Assembly: GCF_000247815.1 (NCBI RefSeq)
Contig: NC_021685.1
Coordinates: 18,398,201 to 18,462,200 of the forward strand
Source: Ficedula albicollis
Taxonomy: Eukaryota > Chordata > Aves > Passeriformes > Muscicapidae
Direction of reading: 5' to 3'
Length of the DNA: 64,000 bases
Made by a program: the position numbers and the translations under genes. Numbering within the stretch: position 1 is the first letter of the stretch; each line of letters begins with the position of its first letter. Below are positions 29,236 to 41,755 of this stretch, one piece after another. A model generated the notes under the pieces. It searched no databases. It was not told the DNA's origin and saw only the letters and a list, made by a program, of their open reading frames with translations.

Positions 29236-32068
29236 CCCAGTGTTTCAGTGGCAGCAGCAGAGCATGGGTGAAACTGAGACCTCCCTGAGCCCCTATGCAG
29301 GAGCCAAACCATCAGCAGCTCCAGCCAGGCAGCAAAGCAAACAGGCAGGGAGCTGAAAACCCAGCAGACAAGACAGGAGAGTTTCAGGAAACAGACAATA
29401 GCTTAACAATTTCCTAAACTCGGCCCAGCTAGTGGTGCTGAGAAAATTACAACTTTGTTCCTGTGGCAAAAGGTTATTTGGGACAAGCAGAAAATTTCCT
29501 TCCATTTTTCTGCATCCTTATTCTGCTTCTCCTGGAAGGCCAATAGGGACAACCACTGTAAGACACGCTGCTAGGATGTAAATGCAACCAACCACACGCT
29601 TGATGAGTTGCTGTGAAGCCAAAATATTTAGTTATTTAAAACTTTACTATGCTCAGGATTAGAAGATTTAGATTCCACTAATCTAAGGATCTTTCTGCCT
29701 CTGAAACTCAGTAATTCTATGACTAGGAGAGGAAGGCCATGAGGTTTAGATCTTCCCAGGCTGGGGTCTGGCTTTGATCAGTCTCCTAAAACCATTTGCA
29801 AATTCAGAGATGTGGTCTGTTTTCAAAATACCACCAACAGAGAGTGATTTGAAACTAATAAACACCAGTGCTTGTAAACACTGGAGCTGTTCTGGCTGAC
29901 AGTGTCTGAGGACTTCTGCAGGCAGAAAACAAATACACAATTAGGAACACGACCAATGCCAGAACGCAGCTTATTAAATTTTCATGCTGACTGTGATTGC
30001 TTTCATTTAGCAGCACAGATGTTAAAGCAGGGTGAGGAGATAGAGTGCCCGTGAGCACGGGGAAATGGCTGGCAACACCAGCAAGACTTGGAGAAGATTC
30101 ATTAGAGCAAATGCTGCACACATGTGCTGATCACTCTCACGGTCAGTTGGTTTTAAAGACACCACGAGAACATTTGAATATATTAGATTTCATAATTCTG
30201 ATTGCTCCATTCTGTTTTAAGGAAGTCATGTAACAGCTCTAATGCAGTCCATAGGAGGAAATCTGCCAAAGAGCAGGTTGAGATGAGTGCACCATCATGG
30301 GTGAGCTCACCCTAGAGCTGAACACAAAACGGGCACGTGAAATGTTTTACTCTTTCAACTGTGTGAAACCACCTCTTAAGAGGGAAAGAATTAACTTAAA
30401 TTAGGACTTAATTAAGATACATTAAGATTAATTAGGACTTAATTAAGATACATTTGGATATGCATCCTCAATTCAAGGTTCCCATGTGTGGGTTTAAGAA
30501 TCGCAGAAGAGGGCTTAAAGTAATGTTAATTATGTTCCATTTATATTGACTATTTATACAGTTATCCCTTTCCAATTATAAGCACCTATAACTCAATTTC
30601 TTCAAGAAAAGCAGCCTTACTCTGAAACTCTTGAGGATCCTCTTCAGTCAAAAGAAATCTCTCCCCCTACAACTATAAATTTATTAAGCCAAGTGAAATT
30701 ATTCCAGATTTCAAAACATGACACTTTCAAACAGCTTTCTTGTGGTTCTTGCATTTTCCAAAAACAAGGGGACAACCACAAAGGCACAGGCAGGTCTGTA
30801 TCCAGATGAGTGATGCTTCATATCAGTGAGAAAGGGTTCAGCATCAATGGGGGAAAGCTGGAGCACAAACCTCATTTTAAGACTTACTAATAAGTGTGTC
30901 CATGATACTTTGGCAAATCATGGGAAAAGATGAGCAATTTTTAACATCTCACCAGAGCAAAGCCATCTCAGACACTGCCCTGGGGCTGGTGGAAGGATGT
31001 GTCCTCAAAACCTCGATGGGCTCTTCCAGAGCTCACCCACTCAGCCTCAGGCACTCCTCAGTGCCCCTTCCCTTCCCTTCCCTTCCCTTCCCAGGAGAGA
31101 GCTCCTGCCCTGGTGGAGACGCCGCTCTGGGGCTGCTCACCTGCTCTCAGGAGCTCACTGCAGCAATGGGAACAGAAACCACAGCTGACTGCTCCTCACA
31201 GGACAGTGAAAAATTACTAAACACATCTGTCTGCCAGATTTCAAACATCTTTTGTGTAATGATGATCTAAGTTATCTTTAATGGTACAAACCAAAAAAAC
31301 TATTTTTTGGCCGGGTGATGTCTCTTTAAAGAGAATGCTGTTCTCACACTATTTAACTTTTATAATTTAAACATGTATGGCAAGGGGGAAAAAGCTACAC
31401 ACTTATTTTCCTTTCTGCTTCAATAAGAAATCACATTTATTTAATATAAAATTTACCACCATTATTTATTAGCAGGCAGAAAGCTTCTGGGTATAATAAA
31501 AATCTGGTACATAAAGCTGCAGCTTGCCTGAGGAGAGGGGGAATTAACTGTAATAAAACTCGTTTAAAGAGCCTCATAGCATCACTTTAGAAATACTAAA
31601 AAGTAGGGAAAGGCAAGAAGAAAAAGAAAGATTTTTATTTTTGTAAATCACAAAATATTGTCTGTTCTTTCTGCTAAATTCTCGTATGAAAACAAAAGAC
31701 AAGTTTCCTTTCATGGCTACATTTAAGAGTTTACATAGAAGGAATATTTTCTTTTCCACACTTGCTAACATTTCACCTCTTGATAGACAGCACTTATGTC
31801 CGATGATGTCCGATGACACTTCCTGAGTGTCAGATTAGTGTCAGATTATTACATTCCTACTTTACGACTTTTGATGGCCACCACACACAGGAGGGGTCAG
31901 TTTTTAAGCACACTCAACCTCGGGGTTATCTGTTGAGCCCAGCTTGCACAGATTCACTCTGGAAAATAATTCCAGTAAGAGCTAGAAACACACTTGTAAT
32001 GCAATGGCAGGACTGAAGAGACAAAACACAGATGGGGAGACGTTCAGGATTTGTGTACTCCAGACAGA
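29236..32068. other. Intron 1 stretch, short direct repeats only
   Basis: This contains a 30-bp direct repeat (TTAGGACTTAATTAAGATAC at about 30401 and 30433) and TTCCC repeats near 31066-31092. No gene is seen. Confidence 0.45.
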
Positions 32069-32168
32069 GCACACAAGGGACAGTACTCGCCTGGCTGGGC
32101 AGGGCAGGCAGGGATGACAGCACACAAGGGACAGCACTCGCCTGGCTGGGCAGGGCAGGCAGGGATGC
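32069..32168. repeat. Two-copy tandem repeat, 51-bp unit
   Basis: GCACACAAGGGACAG occurs at 32070 and 32121, each unit ending GGCAGGGCAGGCAGGGATG. There is one T/C difference (CAGTACTCG against CAGCACTCG). Confidence 0.92.
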
Positions 32169-35100
32169 AAATTCCTTTAGTAAGGTATTATCCGTACTGT
32201 GTGCATTTCCTTTTAGATATTGCCTGTATTTCCCACCATTGGAAAGAAAAAGAAATAATCTTCCTGTGAAAATTGAATCCCTTCAGATTACACTTCAGAA
32301 TTCTGTTTCAGTCTTCAGGAGGTTGGGTTGGTTTTTTTATTACCTTGTTTTGGAAACACTCTCTCTGCTAAATAAAATAAACTGCATGGGACTGATGTAC
32401 AATTCTGCCTGAATCCCTCATCATCCAGCAGCTCTCCCTTTCCAAAGTACCTCAGAGGGAAGTCTTGCAAGGGAAGAGACAATAAACAGCGAGAGAACCA
32501 AGCCAGGCTCATCAGGTACTCCGAGCTTGGTCTGTAGCCATCGATCACAGGCACTGGAACATCCATCAAGCAGCCTGACAGCTGGTTCAAGAGCACCGGG
32601 GAATCTTTACCCTCCACAGCCAACACTCCCATGGTTATAAATCAAGAATAACTTTGACAGCTATGAGCTCTGTACAAGGACAAACTCGGCTTCAGTGATG
32701 CTGCCATTCAGTTTAGAAAATGTTGTGCATGTATTTTTCTTGAACCACGTTAGCTTTTCCTTAAAACCACCCCCTGCCTTGCAGGCATGCAGGTCCCAGG
32801 GCTTGCACCCTTCTCCTCTCTGGCTGCAGCTGGCTGGGAGGTGGCTCCCAGGGACGCTGGCAGCACTCAGCACCACACCCTGGCTGGGGAGCTGCGCTCC
32901 GGACGTGCACGGCACCTGCAGCCTGCAGTCTCTCTTGCAGCTCTAGGAAACGGGTAAAGCACAAGTCCTCCTCTCCAGAAACACAACAGAGCAGCATTTT
33001 ATCTTGGAGAAAACTGAAGCCAAACAAAAATTCTTGAAGTAAAACTGAGGATTTCCATCAAGATTGACACAGTTCTATTAATTTTACTTTAAAATAGTCT
33101 ACAGAATATTAAGTGCTTCTAACAACCTTCTGCCCAGCAGATAAAGTGATAGATATAGGGAGGGAGTCTGGAGGGATAGAGGCGAGATGCAAGGGAATAA
33201 ACATACAGAGGTACAAAACTCATGTACTGTTGCATTTTTATATACATGGGGAATTAACAGAAGCACAGCAGTCATGGACTATGGTGTGGGATATATCAGA
33301 AGCTTAGCTGTGGTGCACTGGCATATTCTTTTTGCATGTCCACCATGTTCTTTAAAGAAAGGCTCGTTTGAAGTTGTGCTTAGTAAAATGCCTAATCAAG
33401 CTGTTGCATCACTATTACAAAGGTTTGCACTTTCCAAACCATTAGCAAACTTCAAAGTCAGCTCAGCACACAAGTTCTTCAAACACTGATGCATAAAGCA
33501 CAAGAAGCAGTTCTACTTCACACACTAGTGCACTTTTTATCTTCCCCTCAGCACTCTGCCCATCCCACTAAAAGCACATCCCTTTCTTCTCATGGCCATC
33601 TGCTCCAGAATCTCAAGGAGGGCACTTCTAAACTTCCAGTTATGATCAATCCCATACACTGCAATGTAAGCACCCAGCCTTTGCCATTGCTGCCACCAGC
33701 ACATCAAAGAAAACAACTTAATGCCACCTGTGAAGATCTCTGACTTATTGAAATCTGTATTCCACTACATTAACATGCACCCACATTATATTTATATTAT
33801 AATTTCCCATACAAATAATTCTTAGCAGAGGAACAAAGTCAAAAGGGAAAACCACAAGCTCATACAATAAGTACTTGGTTTCCAAGTGAACTATTTTGCA
33901 GCCAGAAACACAGAATTCCAATAAAAACTATCCAAATCTGATCAGGTTTATAATACTGGCAGCCCATGCAACAAGAGCTCTGTGTGCCAGCACAGAGGAG
34001 AGCATCACCCCTCCTGCCCCTGCACGGATGGAGCAACACTGGCTGCTGGCTGTGAGCGAGCACAGCCAGAGCTGGTCCATGAACACAGCGTGGGCTGCTG
34101 GCTTTGACTCATCTCACCCTCTCACAGACACCTTTCTCACCTGCCACAGATTAACTTTGCTGGGGAAACACTGGGGAGACTCTTCTAGGAAAGGTAATTG
34201 CTTCAGGGACAAGAGATACTGGAATTATAGGAATTAGGTCTTCAAAGGAGGTACAAAAACATTCTTGCAGCTAATGCATAGCAAATGCAATGACATTGCA
34301 AATGCTTCAACATCTGACTTGGCAGCCTAGTTTTAAGGTGAGCGTTTCTGCTGCCATTAGTTGAAATTAGTTGCCATTGTTGGAGAGCTTAATTTATTTG
34401 TAATTATGTAATTGCAATCCAGTGACATTCTAGGAGTAAACTAAAAGCTCCCAAGATATTCATTTTGTAATAAGGAAATCACTCATGTAATAACAAATAC
34501 ATGCCAATTTACATATCTTAATATAAATAACTCTTAATTAAGCAATTTTTAATATTTTTTTCCTAATTCTGAAGGAGGATTTCTAGGATTATGTGACAGC
34601 ACTGATTTTACAGTAGTGGGGTTAAAATTCCATCTGCTTTTCTTGATCCAGTAAAACAGATTTAATAGATACATTTTCTTTAATCTTTTGGGAATCTTTT
34701 GCCAGCCTGTACTAATCCATATCTTGAAGAAATCTGAATAAAGTAACATAGGTGTTTAAGCTAGCATTTTATCCTCACTATTTCCTTTGCTAGATAAACT
34801 TGGCACAGTTAATGATTAAAGCAAGAATACAATCAGTGACTGGGGGGTCCCTTTGTTTTGAAAAATACCTCATTTGTATCATCAAGAAGTTATTTTTTTT
34901 TTTAAAAATCAGTGATAGCTACTTTTCTTTATGAAAAAATGAACCCTAAAGCACACTTGGTTGTTAAAACCTTTATGCTTTACTAATCCAGGGAAACCTT
35001 TGAGACAAAAAAATTCATAACATTCATTTGAGTTCATTACATTGATTCACAACAAGTCAAAGAGAGACCAAATCTTCCAGCTGGTGAAAACAGAAGTATT

Positions 35101-36970
35101 TCTTCTTAGGTTATTTTGCTGAAGTGTGTGGAACAGCAATTACAGCAAAGTTTTGTTTTGTTCACATTCAATCCATCATGCCTTTAATCTGCAAATTAAA
35201 TGTCACAACAAAACTCTTGTAGCCCCATGAAATCATACACCTAATTATAGTTCTGGTTCTATTATCCCAAGAAGTCCTTTCCTTTTTCAAATTTGGTACT
35301 AATTTATTTTCAATAGAGAGCAAGAATTAACAGTAAGAAAAAATAACTAGGAAAACTTAAAAAGTAATACACAAGGCAAAAACCATCACAGTTTTAGGTT
35401 CTCTCTGGCTAAGGTAAAAGCAAACAAAAGTCCTCAACGAAGCACGAAGCAGAGTTGCCTCCTTGCAGCCTGCATGATTGTTAATAAAGACAAAGTCTGC
35501 ACTGAAAACCCCTGAGCTGACAGACCCACTTTCCTCCCACAGCCATCTGCTGCCTGCACTCACATGCATTTCAACACAGCAACCAGGAGCTGCAAAACTG
35601 CAGTTCTCTTACCATCTGACAAGTCAATCAGCCCGAGGTAGTGCAAAAGTTTCAGAGAGGAGCACACCACCACCACAATCCCCAAAGTCTGGAGTCCCTC
35701 TGACTCGCCTTCAGTCCACATCCTGCAAGGCACCTCGCGGACACCACTGCGAGCAGCTGCCAGGCATCAGGGGCTGGGAAATCCTGTTTCAAGCTTTCCT
35801 TCCTGCTGCTCAGCTAAGAGCACAGCACATTCCCCTCTCCCCCTCTCTCACTCCCTCTCTTTCCCAACCTCTCACCCTCCCCTCTCACTTTTTGTTTTTT
35901 TGGGTTTTTTTTTTGGAACATGCAAGCAACTTCTGCATTGAACCATGACCTATGGTTTTTATTTTATTTCACCTCAGGGTAATTCTTTCAAGAGTTTGCT
36001 CTGCTCCAGAACAACTGAGCACTGTGCTGCTAACCTCAGCAACATCTCACAATAAAAAAAAAAAAATACCTGTGATACCAATTGCATTCAAGATTTTCTC
36101 AGTAATTCTGCCAATGCAGATGCTTTTTGCCAATGCCTCTTCTGTACTGCATAAGAGAATAAAGGGCACTGCAGGGGAGGAAAAGGCTTTCCTTTTCTGA
36201 ATGCCTCTCCTCACCCACAACATGATGGGATAAACAAAATCACACTTCCCACATCCATGTGTGCACCCACACCTATTTGTAAGGTTTTCACCCAGCCCAG
36301 GAGCTGGGGAGCAATGGGCAGCAGCTGCCCTGGGGTACAGCTGGACGCCAGGAGTGCAGCCCAGCACCCCCAGGGCAGCCCCACAGGGGCAGGCTAGCTG
36401 AACCAGCCCCCCTTGCAGGCAGCCGAGGCATTTCCAGGGCTCCAGCTCAGAGTTTCGCCAGGCAGCACCCTGGGCTGCTCACCAGCCCTTTATGTGTTTC
36501 CCCATTACCAGCACAGATGAGTGTTTTATCAGGATGGCAGATGCAAAACCGCAGCACCAGTAACAGCTGGGTTTTTCAAGTGTGCTATAGGCGCTGGTAT
36601 TCCCACACAAGAGCTCACCAATGCCTTTCATTTTACAGGACCTGCAGGCTGCTCATGTCCAGGCAATCAGTAGTCCCTCTCCCTGCAGCCCCAGTGGGCA
36701 GGGCAGGCTGCCTTTCACCCACCACAGGGGCCCACAGCCTCTCCTGGTGCTCCCTCTGCCTCCAGCTGCTGGCAAACAAACATCCAGTGCAGAATCCAGC
36801 TGGATTTTGTGTATCACACTAACTAAACAGTGCTCTGGAGTTGCATAGTGAGGCCAGGTTGGAGGTGCACACTACTCACACACACTTCAGAGATCAGGTA
36901 AACAAGCAATCAGCAGTGTAATTGAATTTGAGCTTTGCTGCTGCGTGCAGGTGGCCACGGAGGAGAGCAC
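32169..36970. other. Intron 1 stretch, no gene seen
   Basis: This is mostly unique. It includes an AT-rich block with many TAATTA-like cores (34340-34560), a pyrimidine-rich tract (35840-35920) and a short A run (36053-36066). Nothing in it is recognisably coding. Confidence 0.45.
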
Positions 36971-37054
36971 GTTGGCAAACGTGTTACGAGGGCTCTCTGC
37001 CATGGGCATCCATGTTGGAAAATGTGTTACGAGGGCTCTCTGCCATGGGCATCC
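36971..37054. repeat. Two-copy tandem repeat, 43-bp unit
   Basis: The units start GTTGGCAAACGTGTTACGAG (36971) and GTTGGAAAATGTGTTACGAG (37014) and end CATGGGCATCCA. There are two differences, one at a CpG. Confidence 0.9.
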
Positions 37055-37671
37055 ACCTTCCCAGAGCTCTGTGGCACCATGTCAAAGACACTTCTCCTGA
37101 TGAATAGTTTAGACCAAAGGACTCTTTAGTGCTCTGTAGCATCTGCCACATTAGGTTTTCATTGCCCTGCTACAATGCTACATCATGTTTCATCTCTCAG
37201 ATCAACACATCCGACTTTAAAACTGTCAGGGATCTGAAGTCACTGTACTGCCAAATCTCTCCCAGACAGAGAAGAATTTGAAAGAGTAACATGATAAGCA
37301 GACCTCAAAACATTTAGATAATTCCTTGGGTTACCATGTTCTGTTCCCACTAAAAAAAAACAATTACTACACAAAACCCCCAAAATAACAAAAAAAATCA
37401 CACCCCCTATCACATGAAGTTTGGACAGGCATAATGAGCACAAAAATAGCCAGGTTCTTTCCTGTCTGTGGAAGGGCTGCTTGTCAGATTTACTGGCTGT
37501 CTGGTGGGCTTTGCACTGTTTTCTCAGACTCCTCGAGTTGACAGATCCTGAAGAGCACACAGAATGACAGCCCACTTTACCCACTTGTTCCCAGGCATTT
37601 TGCTTACTTACAGATTTAGTCACAAAGTTTCTTCCCAGCAATGTAAAAACCTGCTGAATCCAATTATCACT

Positions 37672-37736
37672 TAAAAAAAAAAAAAAAAAGGAAACCAAAG
37701 GGGGGGGGGGAAAAAAAAAAAAAAAAAGGAAACCAA
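37672..37736. repeat. Duplicated A-run block split by an 11-G run
   Basis: A run of A, then GGAAACCAAA, appears twice (ending about 37699 and 37737), separated by 11 Gs at 37700-37710. The structure is a miniature of the large G runs: a flank, a G insertion, then the same flank again. Confidence 0.85.
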
Positions 37737-38587
37737 AAGTGGTGCTATAATGAGTAATGAAACCCAAAGTACCTGGCTCCCTAAAGGTGTTTTACAATTT
37801 TATAGTTCTCTCACCATAATATCTTAACTCTGAAGCTCCTAAAGCCCTGCAGCTGCAGCACAGTAAGAGAAGGGGGGAAGGACACAGGAAAGGGTGAGTT
37901 CATTGTTTGTGTTACTGCAATTTGTGCCAAGTCCAACATGCTTGATGCTTTAGGTGTTCCTGATACAAGCAGCTCCAAAAGAACTTGCAGTTTTGTTCCC
38001 TGGAGCGCTCACTGCTTGAAGAATTCGTGCAGAAGCACCAGAAGCTCAGAATATATCCAGTGCTGTCAAGGCCAAATCATGATTTTTCTGAGGTTGAGAC
38101 AGTTTTCAAACAAGCTTGGAGGGAACATTGAATAAGAATTTTCCTATTCACGACCTTCAGGCTGTTTTGGGATTACCCTGATGCCAGCAGCTCCTCCTGG
38201 ATGCTGCTTTTCCTCTCCCGCTTCTCCCAACTACTCAAAATCATCACTTGGTTAATTGTTCACCTGCTCACTTCTGCCCCAAGAACAGGGATTCCTCATG
38301 TTGGGCACATGCCAGGGTTATGCTGTGTCAACTTTTTTTATGGAAAATGATGTTTAAGTTGCCTGACATGCAGAGCACTGAGTCCCCCCATCCATCCAAC
38401 TATCCAGCTTGGAAGCCACATACTGACCTACTGTAATGGTTTATGATTAACCTAAATCAGCTTTCTGCTGTTCCTTAAACACTCAAATAATCACAAGTGA
38501 CTGACTGAAGAGCTGACTACAGGTGCCTCATGGAAGGCAAATCCTATGGACCCAAATACTTAGGTGTATGTGTGTTTTCCCCATAAG

Positions 38588-38713
38588 AACTAATTTCAGT
38601 AAGGGGTAGAGTTTTTCTCAGCAGCTGGGCCCATTGTCGACAGCCACATAACAACTAATTTCAGTAAGGGGTAGAGTTTTCCTCAGCAGCTGGGCCCATT
38701 GTCGACAGCCACA
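38588..38713. repeat. Two-copy tandem repeat, 65-bp unit
   Basis: AACTAATTTCAGTAAGGGGT occurs at 38588 and 38653, each unit running to GTCGACAGCCACA. There is one T/C difference (GTTTTTCTC against GTTTTCCTC). Confidence 0.93.
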
Positions 38714-40365
38714 CACATTCTTTACTGTATACTGAGCTAATGAAAGAGATTGGTTCTGTGATTTAAACCAAAGGAAGGCTATCCAGTTTAGTTCTCCAGT
38801 AGAAATCTGCACAGAAATAAAGGATCATCAACTCTAAAAAGAGGCAGAAATATTAATCAAGATATTATTAGGTATTTCATTTGGGTCGCTTCTGAAGCAA
38901 TGAGAAAAAACCCAAACCAATGCCAAATAAATACTGCGTGTGACTCATTTATTTTACTTTATTTCTAGAGAACTCTACAATTTAGAAACCATGCTGCATA
39001 ATCAGCTTTTGGATTGATGCCTCCCAAACATTTCTAATCTGCTGCCATGCTCTGATAGGGTAGGCAGCTCAAGGGACTATGATTTCACCTAGAATCACGT
39101 GGAATAAACTGCACAAACTGCCTGCTTTGCTACTGCAGACACTTATCTGCAGATTTTGCAGTAGAGCAGCTGGAAGAACATTTTTCTAGTTAAACAATGG
39201 ATAAGGGTAAACTCACCAATGAACAGTAAAGAATGAGGATATAAAATGCCTAATGTTAAAATACCAGATGTTCTGATAATAAAGAGAGGTATTCCTGCTA
39301 GTGCCTAGTGCACACATCTCTCATATGCAGCAAAAGGAGTTGAATGCCTCAATTAGCTGCAAAAAAGGTACACACATGTGTCCTCTGAGAATGCAAGTGG
39401 GAACTTCATAAAGATCAATTGAAATAGCACGTAATGAAAAGGATTTCCTGATAATAAAAGAATTGCTATGATGACTCATAAATTATTTATGTAATCTATA
39501 ATCAGCTCTCAAAAGTGGTTGGGGGGAAATAATGCATCACACAAAGGTGAAAAAAATCACAGCAGAATGGAGAATAATATTTCTCTCAGTAGAAGCTTCT
39601 CCAGTGACCAAGCTATTTGGAACAGATTTACACTTTTGAAGAGGAGGATTTGTCACCTCATTTTGCATAATACAAATGCAGCATGACATGTTCTCAATAC
39701 CCATACCTTTAAGAAAACCCTGGTGGCATTCTGTGATTTGCCTGGTTTAAAACTCTAAATATTAGATTTTTGTCATTTTGATGAACTATTTCTTTGCTGT
39801 TTTGTTATGATAAAGAATAACTAGGAATATGTGAACGATTCTTTCTGTAGAGTGCATTATTTCATACATGCCCAGAACAGTTCTGTTCACCAGTCTTCTG
39901 ACACCCAGCAGTCCTGAGCTGTCTTCTCACATGGCTGCTCTCCATAAATCTATTTCCACTGCAGATTTCTGAAGCCCTTCCATTTCTGTTGTGTTTTAGA
40001 AGTGGCATAAGTAGAAAATACAGTGTAGCAGCATCAAGAGTATGAACTCACTATTCCATACCTATTTACCCAATTAGGTTTTTTGTGTGTATATAAAGTT
40101 AGCAGGTTTTGTTGCTATTTTGATTTAAAGTTATTCAAACCAAAATGAAAACTAGGCCTTTCTCCTGACTTTAACTTACCCAGGAATTAGCAATGATATT
40201 TACTGCTTAAACTGAAAGATTTTTATCAGCTTGCCTTGGTCACCAGTCATTTCTCTGTCCTGTCCATGACAGGTAATTAAGTCCTGTCCATAATTCTCAG
40301 ATTTCTCTGGATCTCACTAGCCCCAAGGAATTTGTGTCATCCACAAATTGTGTGCTGGGAAAACC
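38714..40365. other. Intron 1 stretch, AT-rich, nothing recognisable
   Basis: This has few open frames and no repeat signature. The evenly AT-rich sequence with TTATGTAATC and ATAATTTA-type words could contain conserved non-coding DNA, but I cannot show this. Confidence 0.4.
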
Positions 40366-40483
40366 ACTTATTGATAGCTATTGGCTACAATTTTTAAAAA
40401 AAGCTGTGAGCAAATTGAGAAGTTACTTATTGATAGCTATTGGTTACAACTTTTAAAAAAAGCTGTGAGCAAATTGAGAAGTT
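40366..40483. repeat. Two-copy tandem repeat, 59-bp unit
   Basis: ACTTATTGATAGCTATTGG occurs at 40366 and 40425, each unit ending AAATTGAGAAGTT. There are two C/T differences (GGCTACAAT against GGTTACAAC). Confidence 0.93.
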
Positions 40484-41643
40484 TGGTGTTCAAGTAATTG
40501 ATGATTTAGAACAAGTCCAAACAGTCTCCAGCTGAACTAACAGCCATGCAGTGCCAAGGAGCTCAGGTCCCTGCCCATTTGCACCACTACAATTCCAGCC
40601 TGACCCCTCTGCCTGCAAATTAATTGGATTTCATATCACACTGGGGTTTCCCAGCAGTTATTCACCAGCTAGGATAATTTTTTTAAAGCCCTAGCTAATT
40701 ACTACTTTTTATTTTTGTCAGTAAGGTACATTTAGTATAAGGCTAGATGAACCATAAATATCTCCTTAGCTAGTTTGGATAACACAGAGATTTGGATGCT
40801 TTTCTATTAGTGCTACCCAGGGAGCTGGAAATAAAGAGCTCAGCTATTCAGCTGCCATTTCCTTGCTGTGCGAGCACAGGGAAATAATTGGCAGAAGAAC
40901 ACTTGTCCTGACATAGTATCAATTTTTCTGCCATAACACAACCAGCTATAATTCCTTCAACATTCCGCCCTTAGTTCAGTTTTCTGGTTCACGTGCAGGT
41001 GCTGCTCTCTCTGTGCTGTCAGAATCTCCCTGCTTGCTGACAATGGCAGGTGGTTGTGGGGTCAAAGACGCAGTGGCAAACCCACAGACCGATGAGGAAA
41101 GCAGGAGGACCCCCCTCGTTCAGAGGGCTGTCTGGAGCCAGTGATTCCCAGCCTTCTGTGAGCCGCTTGGCACAATCCACAGCAACCTCACAACACACAG
41201 GAATAGCTCTGAAAGGTTCCAGAAACCTAATCCATCATTCCTGACTTTCTCTAGAAGAGTTGGCAGCAAGACAAGCACATCCCACCTCAAAGTGAGGGTT
41301 TGGCTTTACCCTGGAGCTCACGGTGGCAAAAGCTGGTGAGCGTTAGCAATGCACACCCAGAGACTGGCAACTAACAAAACCACGGAACACTGAAGGACTA
41401 ACCTGAGCCACACTCTACGTGCACAGTCTGAAACTGCAGTGGAGGCAATACAGAATTAATGAAAAATAAGAAATAAGAACCTCTCGCAACTGTTAGATAT
41501 CCTTGACGAGCTCTATTTCACTTTTCCCTTTAGTTTTCACCTATTTCTCTAGATTTTTATGTGTAAACCAACCCAGGCCCACGAACCACAGCAGCAAGCC
41601 CAGCAGGCTGCTCTGAGACCACGCCATTCTCAGACTTGCAGAG

Positions 41644-41755
41644 CGCAGCGGCTGCTCTCAGGACGTGCTGTCCTCTCGTGCTGCTGTGAGGTGCAGCGGC
41701 TGCTCTCAGGACGGGCCCAAGGACGTGCTGTCCTCTCGTGCTGCTGTGAGGCTGC
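41644..41755. repeat. Imperfect GC-rich tandem repeat, two units of 48-60 bp
   Basis: GCAGCGGCTGCTCTCAGGAC occurs at 41645 and 41693, each followed by GTGCTGTCCTCTCGTGCTGC. The second unit carries an extra GGGCCCAAGGAC insertion. Confidence 0.88.

Noticed and set aside
29680..29725. Possible CR1 tail (AACTCAGTAATTCTATGACT)
   Set aside because: The match is limited to a few words, and the diagnostic TTGGAAGGGACC or CCTTGTGGGT blocks are missing.
29821..29850. Plus-strand AATACCACCA as a possible reverse complement of the same cassette exon
   Set aside because: The translation on the minus strand continues GGILKTDHIS, with no match to the cassette.
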